Assembly: GCA_934541105.1 (NCBI GenBank)
Contig: CAKTDA010000006.1
Coordinates: forward strand, 1 to 64,000
Direction: 5' to 3'
DNA: 64,000 nt
Origin: an uncultured Luteitalea sp.
GTDB taxonomy: Bacteria; Acidobacteriota; Vicinamibacteria; Vicinamibacterales; Vicinamibacteraceae
Part shown: positions 62,426 to 64,000 of the stretch, one piece after another
How the letters are laid out: each line of letters starts with the position of its first letter
Position numbering within the stretch: the first letter of the stretch is position 1
Notes under the pieces: generated by a model
Told to the model about the DNA's origin: nothing
The model's database searches: none
Seen by the model: the letters and a program-made list of their open reading frames with translations, nothing else
Program-made: the position numbers and the translations under genes

Positions 62426-63603
62426 CACGCGCCGGCCACCTCGCGGAGGAACGGCTCGAGGGTGGCCATCACCCGCGGCCACCGGTACCACGTCTCGACA
62501 TGCGCGCGGCCCTGGGCGCCGAGCTGGACGGCGAGATCGTCGTCGGTCGCAAGGAGCGTCAGCGCCTCGATGAACTCGTTGGCGTGGTTGTAGTAGAGGC
62601 CGCCGTTGGCGCGGAGCGTCTGGCCCTTGAGCACCTTGCAGCCGCCGTTCACGAGGGCCGGCACGCCGTGGTTCCAGGCCTCGAGCAGCACGAGGCTCAG
62701 GCTCTCGTAGGGCGAGGGCATGATCAGCGTCCGGGCGCTGCCGAGCAGCGTCTCGCGCAGGTGCTCGGGCACGAAGCCGAGGGGCCGGATCTGCGGGTGG
62801 CTCGGCACCTCCATGAACTCGGGCCCGGCGAGGACGAGCGGCAACGCCGGCCGGCCGGCTTCGACGTACTGCCGGTAGTGGCGGAACATCGTGTCGCAGC
62901 CCTTGTTCCTGTCCACGCGCCCGAGGTACAGGGCGTAGGGAAAGCTCACGCCCATGTCCTCGAGCTCGCCGCGCAGCTCGGGGTGCGGCAGGTCGGCCGG
63001 GCCGAGGCCCGAGCCGATCACGCACGACGGCGGCAGCGGGCCGCGCGCGCGGCCCGCCACCAGGTCGCGCTCCTCCTCGGTGAGGAACACGTAACCGGCA
63101 GGCAACGTGAAGTAGTCGCCCAGCACGTCGAGCCACACGGTGGCGTCCTCCTCGGCGGTCGGCACGAGGATGGCGCGGTCGCGGACGAGCGGCAGGCCGA
63201 AGAAGCTCGGGTAGTAGCGGTAGGACCAGAAGAGGACGAGGTCGTAGGTCGTGCCTTCGTCGCGCAGGTGGTCGAGCAGCAGCGGCACCGTTGGGCCGTT
63301 CTCCTCGAACCAGGCCTGCTGGAGCTCGATGGAGGACCGGCGCCCGAACACCTCGTGGCTGATGTCGGCAAGCCGGTGCAGGTGGCGCGGTCGTGCCACC
63401 GGGAATCGCTTGATCGCCACCCGCCCCAGCCGGCTGTCGCCCGGCGGGTAGGCATTGCGCCAGGTGAGGTAGTCCTTCGCGCAGCTCGTGAGGACGGTGA
63501 CGTCGTGCGATTCGGCGAGGCGCTCAGCAATCGCGCGGCAGTGCGCCTCGGCGCCGCCCGTCACCTCGGCCCCATAGCGCTGGACGACGCAGGCGAGCTT
63601 CAC
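62425..63603 (-). CDS. GT4 glycosyltransferase, type A (distal copy)
   Basis: 392-aa paralogue of 24330-25742, sharing VKLACVVQRYGAEVTGGAEA, HDVTVLTSCAKDYLTWRNAY and the later YLGRVDRNKGCDTMFRHYRQ. EX7E motif in YESLSLVLLE. GTG at 63603 overlaps the preceding gene's stop (GTGA), just as in the 24330 pair. It lacks the basic C-terminal tail of its paralogue. Followed without gap by the purine permease. Confidence 0.88.
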   Translation of the reverse strand: MKLACVVQRYGAEVTGGAEAHCRAIAERLAESHDVTVLTSCAKDYLTWRNAYPPGDSRLGRVAIKRFPVARPRHLHRLADISHEVFGRRSSIELQQAWFEENGPTVPLLLDHLRDEGTTYDLVLFWSYRYYPSFFGLPLVRDRAILVPTAEEDATVWLDVLGDYFTLPAGYVFLTEEERDLVAGRARGPLPPSCVIGSGLGPADLPHPELRGELEDMGVSFPYALYLGRVDRNKGCDTMFRHYRQYVEAGRPALPLVLAGPEFMEVPSHPQIRPLGFVPEHLRETLLGSARTLIMPSPYESLSLVLLEAWNHGVPALVNGGCKVLKGQTLRANGGLYYNHANEFIEALTLLATDDDLAVQLGAQGRAHVETWYRWPRVMATLEPFLREVAGA

Positions 63604-64000
63604 GGGTGCTCCGTTCCCTGCGGGTCGCCCTGACGCGCGACGCGCCCCTCGAGCGCGTCCACGCGCTGCGCGAGCCGCGCGTTCTCCACCGCCAGTTGCT
63701 GGAGGCAGGCCATCAGCACGAAGTCGAGGCGCTCCTGCCGCGCGAAGTTCTCGCGGCTGTAGTCGTAGAGCCAGCGCGTGACGGGAAGGATCAGCCGCTG
63801 CTTCAACCAGACGATGAGCCCGCCCGCGATCGGGCGGTGGCTCGACAGGCGGAGGGACGGTGACAGGCGCCACTCGTCCTCGTCGTCGAGCAGTTCGGGC
63901 AGCAGCAGCCGCTGCCTGTCGCTCTGCTCGAGGGCGCGGACGAGCAACTGCTCGGCCCGGAGGAACGTGGCTTCGTCCTCGAACTCGCTGACGCCGCTGC
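63600..64000 (-). CDS. Coiled-coil protein, partner of a GT4 (5' part outside window)
   Basis: Partial, at least 133 codons; the frame stays open past the right edge (SGVSEFEDEATFLRAEQLLV and on). A hydrophobic hairpin (GGLIVWLKQRLILPVTRWLY) is followed by a coiled coil (NFARQERLDFVLMACLQQLA, VENARLAQRVDALEGRVARQ). The layout and the last part resemble 23443-24333, but the Arg-rich tail is missing. The stop TGA overlaps the GTG of the next GT4. No start can be given. Confidence 0.65.
   Translation of the reverse strand, partial: SGVSEFEDEATFLRAEQLLVRALEQSDRQRLLLPELLDDEDEWRLSPSLRLSSHRPIAGGLIVWLKQRLILPVTRWLYDYSRENFARQERLDFVLMACLQQLAVENARLAQRVDALEGRVARQGDPQGTEHP

Overview
This 64 kb window is chromosomal DNA of a high-GC, Gram-negative bacterium. 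The minus strand carries the first ~980 nt of a 16S rRNA gene. The protein-coding genes include a type IV pilus minor-pilin operon, an outer-membrane beta-barrel, PQQ-type sugar dehydrogenase, a membrane-bound dehydrogenase-like protein with HEAT repeats and cupredoxin, ThuA and ScyD/E-type secreted propellers, PurS-type purine synthesis and a YpdA (bacillithiol-type) reductase. This mix suggests Acidobacteriota, perhaps the Vicinamibacteria, but that is an inference from gene content and not a placement from alignment. GTG starts and 4-nt ATGA/GTGA stop-start overlaps are very common.

Layout. 1-1.3 kb: partial 16S gene with its leader, a boxA-like element and a convincing -35/-10 promoter. 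1.3-1.8 kb: non-coding, with three TTGTCAA/TGTCAA-centred hairpins. 1.8-3.1 kb: tyrS. 3.2-9.5 kb: a PilZ protein and two paralogous sensor-like proteins that have lost the receiver Asp, the kinase His and the ATP-site Asn, with a metallophosphoesterase and purN between them. 9.5-21.6 kb: purine biosynthesis (purM, a secreted HEAT-repeat protein, purF, purL, purQ, purS, purB, then an M16 protease), followed by rlmN and purD. 21.7-22.4 kb: rpsU and a STAS protein. 22.5-29.4 kb: a surface-glycan locus with a UbiA-type prenyltransferase, a coiled-coil protein and four GT4 glycosyltransferases of two paralogous types in A-B-B-A order. 29.5-31.9 kb: MBL-rhodanese protein, DUF488 and GNAT. 31.9-37.3 kb: ThuA, a 1148-aa propeller/HEAT/discoidin/cupredoxin protein and an SGNH-like protein. 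37.4-43.2 kb: AAC(3)-like acetyltransferase, YpdA, zinc-ribbon coiled coil, sugar dehydrogenase, an internally deleted rtcB, RNase H and PgeF. 43.6-49.0 kb: a small SpoVG-like protein, an integral-membrane glycosyltransferase, a B12-radical SAM protein and a secreted propeller. 49.1-53.9 kb: minor pilins (GspH/FimT, PilV, PilW and a giant PilX). 54-57.1 kb: alpha/beta hydrolase and ScyD/E-like protein. 57.1-61.1 kb: argH, a 37-aa membrane peptide, an SSS symporter and a beta-barrel, all overlapping. 61.1-64 kb: NCS2 purine permease, a type-A GT4 and a coiled-coil protein that runs off the window.

How the genes fit together. The purine block encodes most of the route from PRPP to AMP (D, N, SQL, M, B, F) in one near-continuous minus-strand run. 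The glycan locus pairs a polyprenyl-phosphate sugar transferase with retaining glycosyltransferases. Its coiled-coil + GT4 pair recurs at the far end of the window. The pseudo two-component pair next to PilZ is the strongest candidate for something undescribed. A short REP-like palindrome preceded by TTCGTG recurs in three intergenic gaps.
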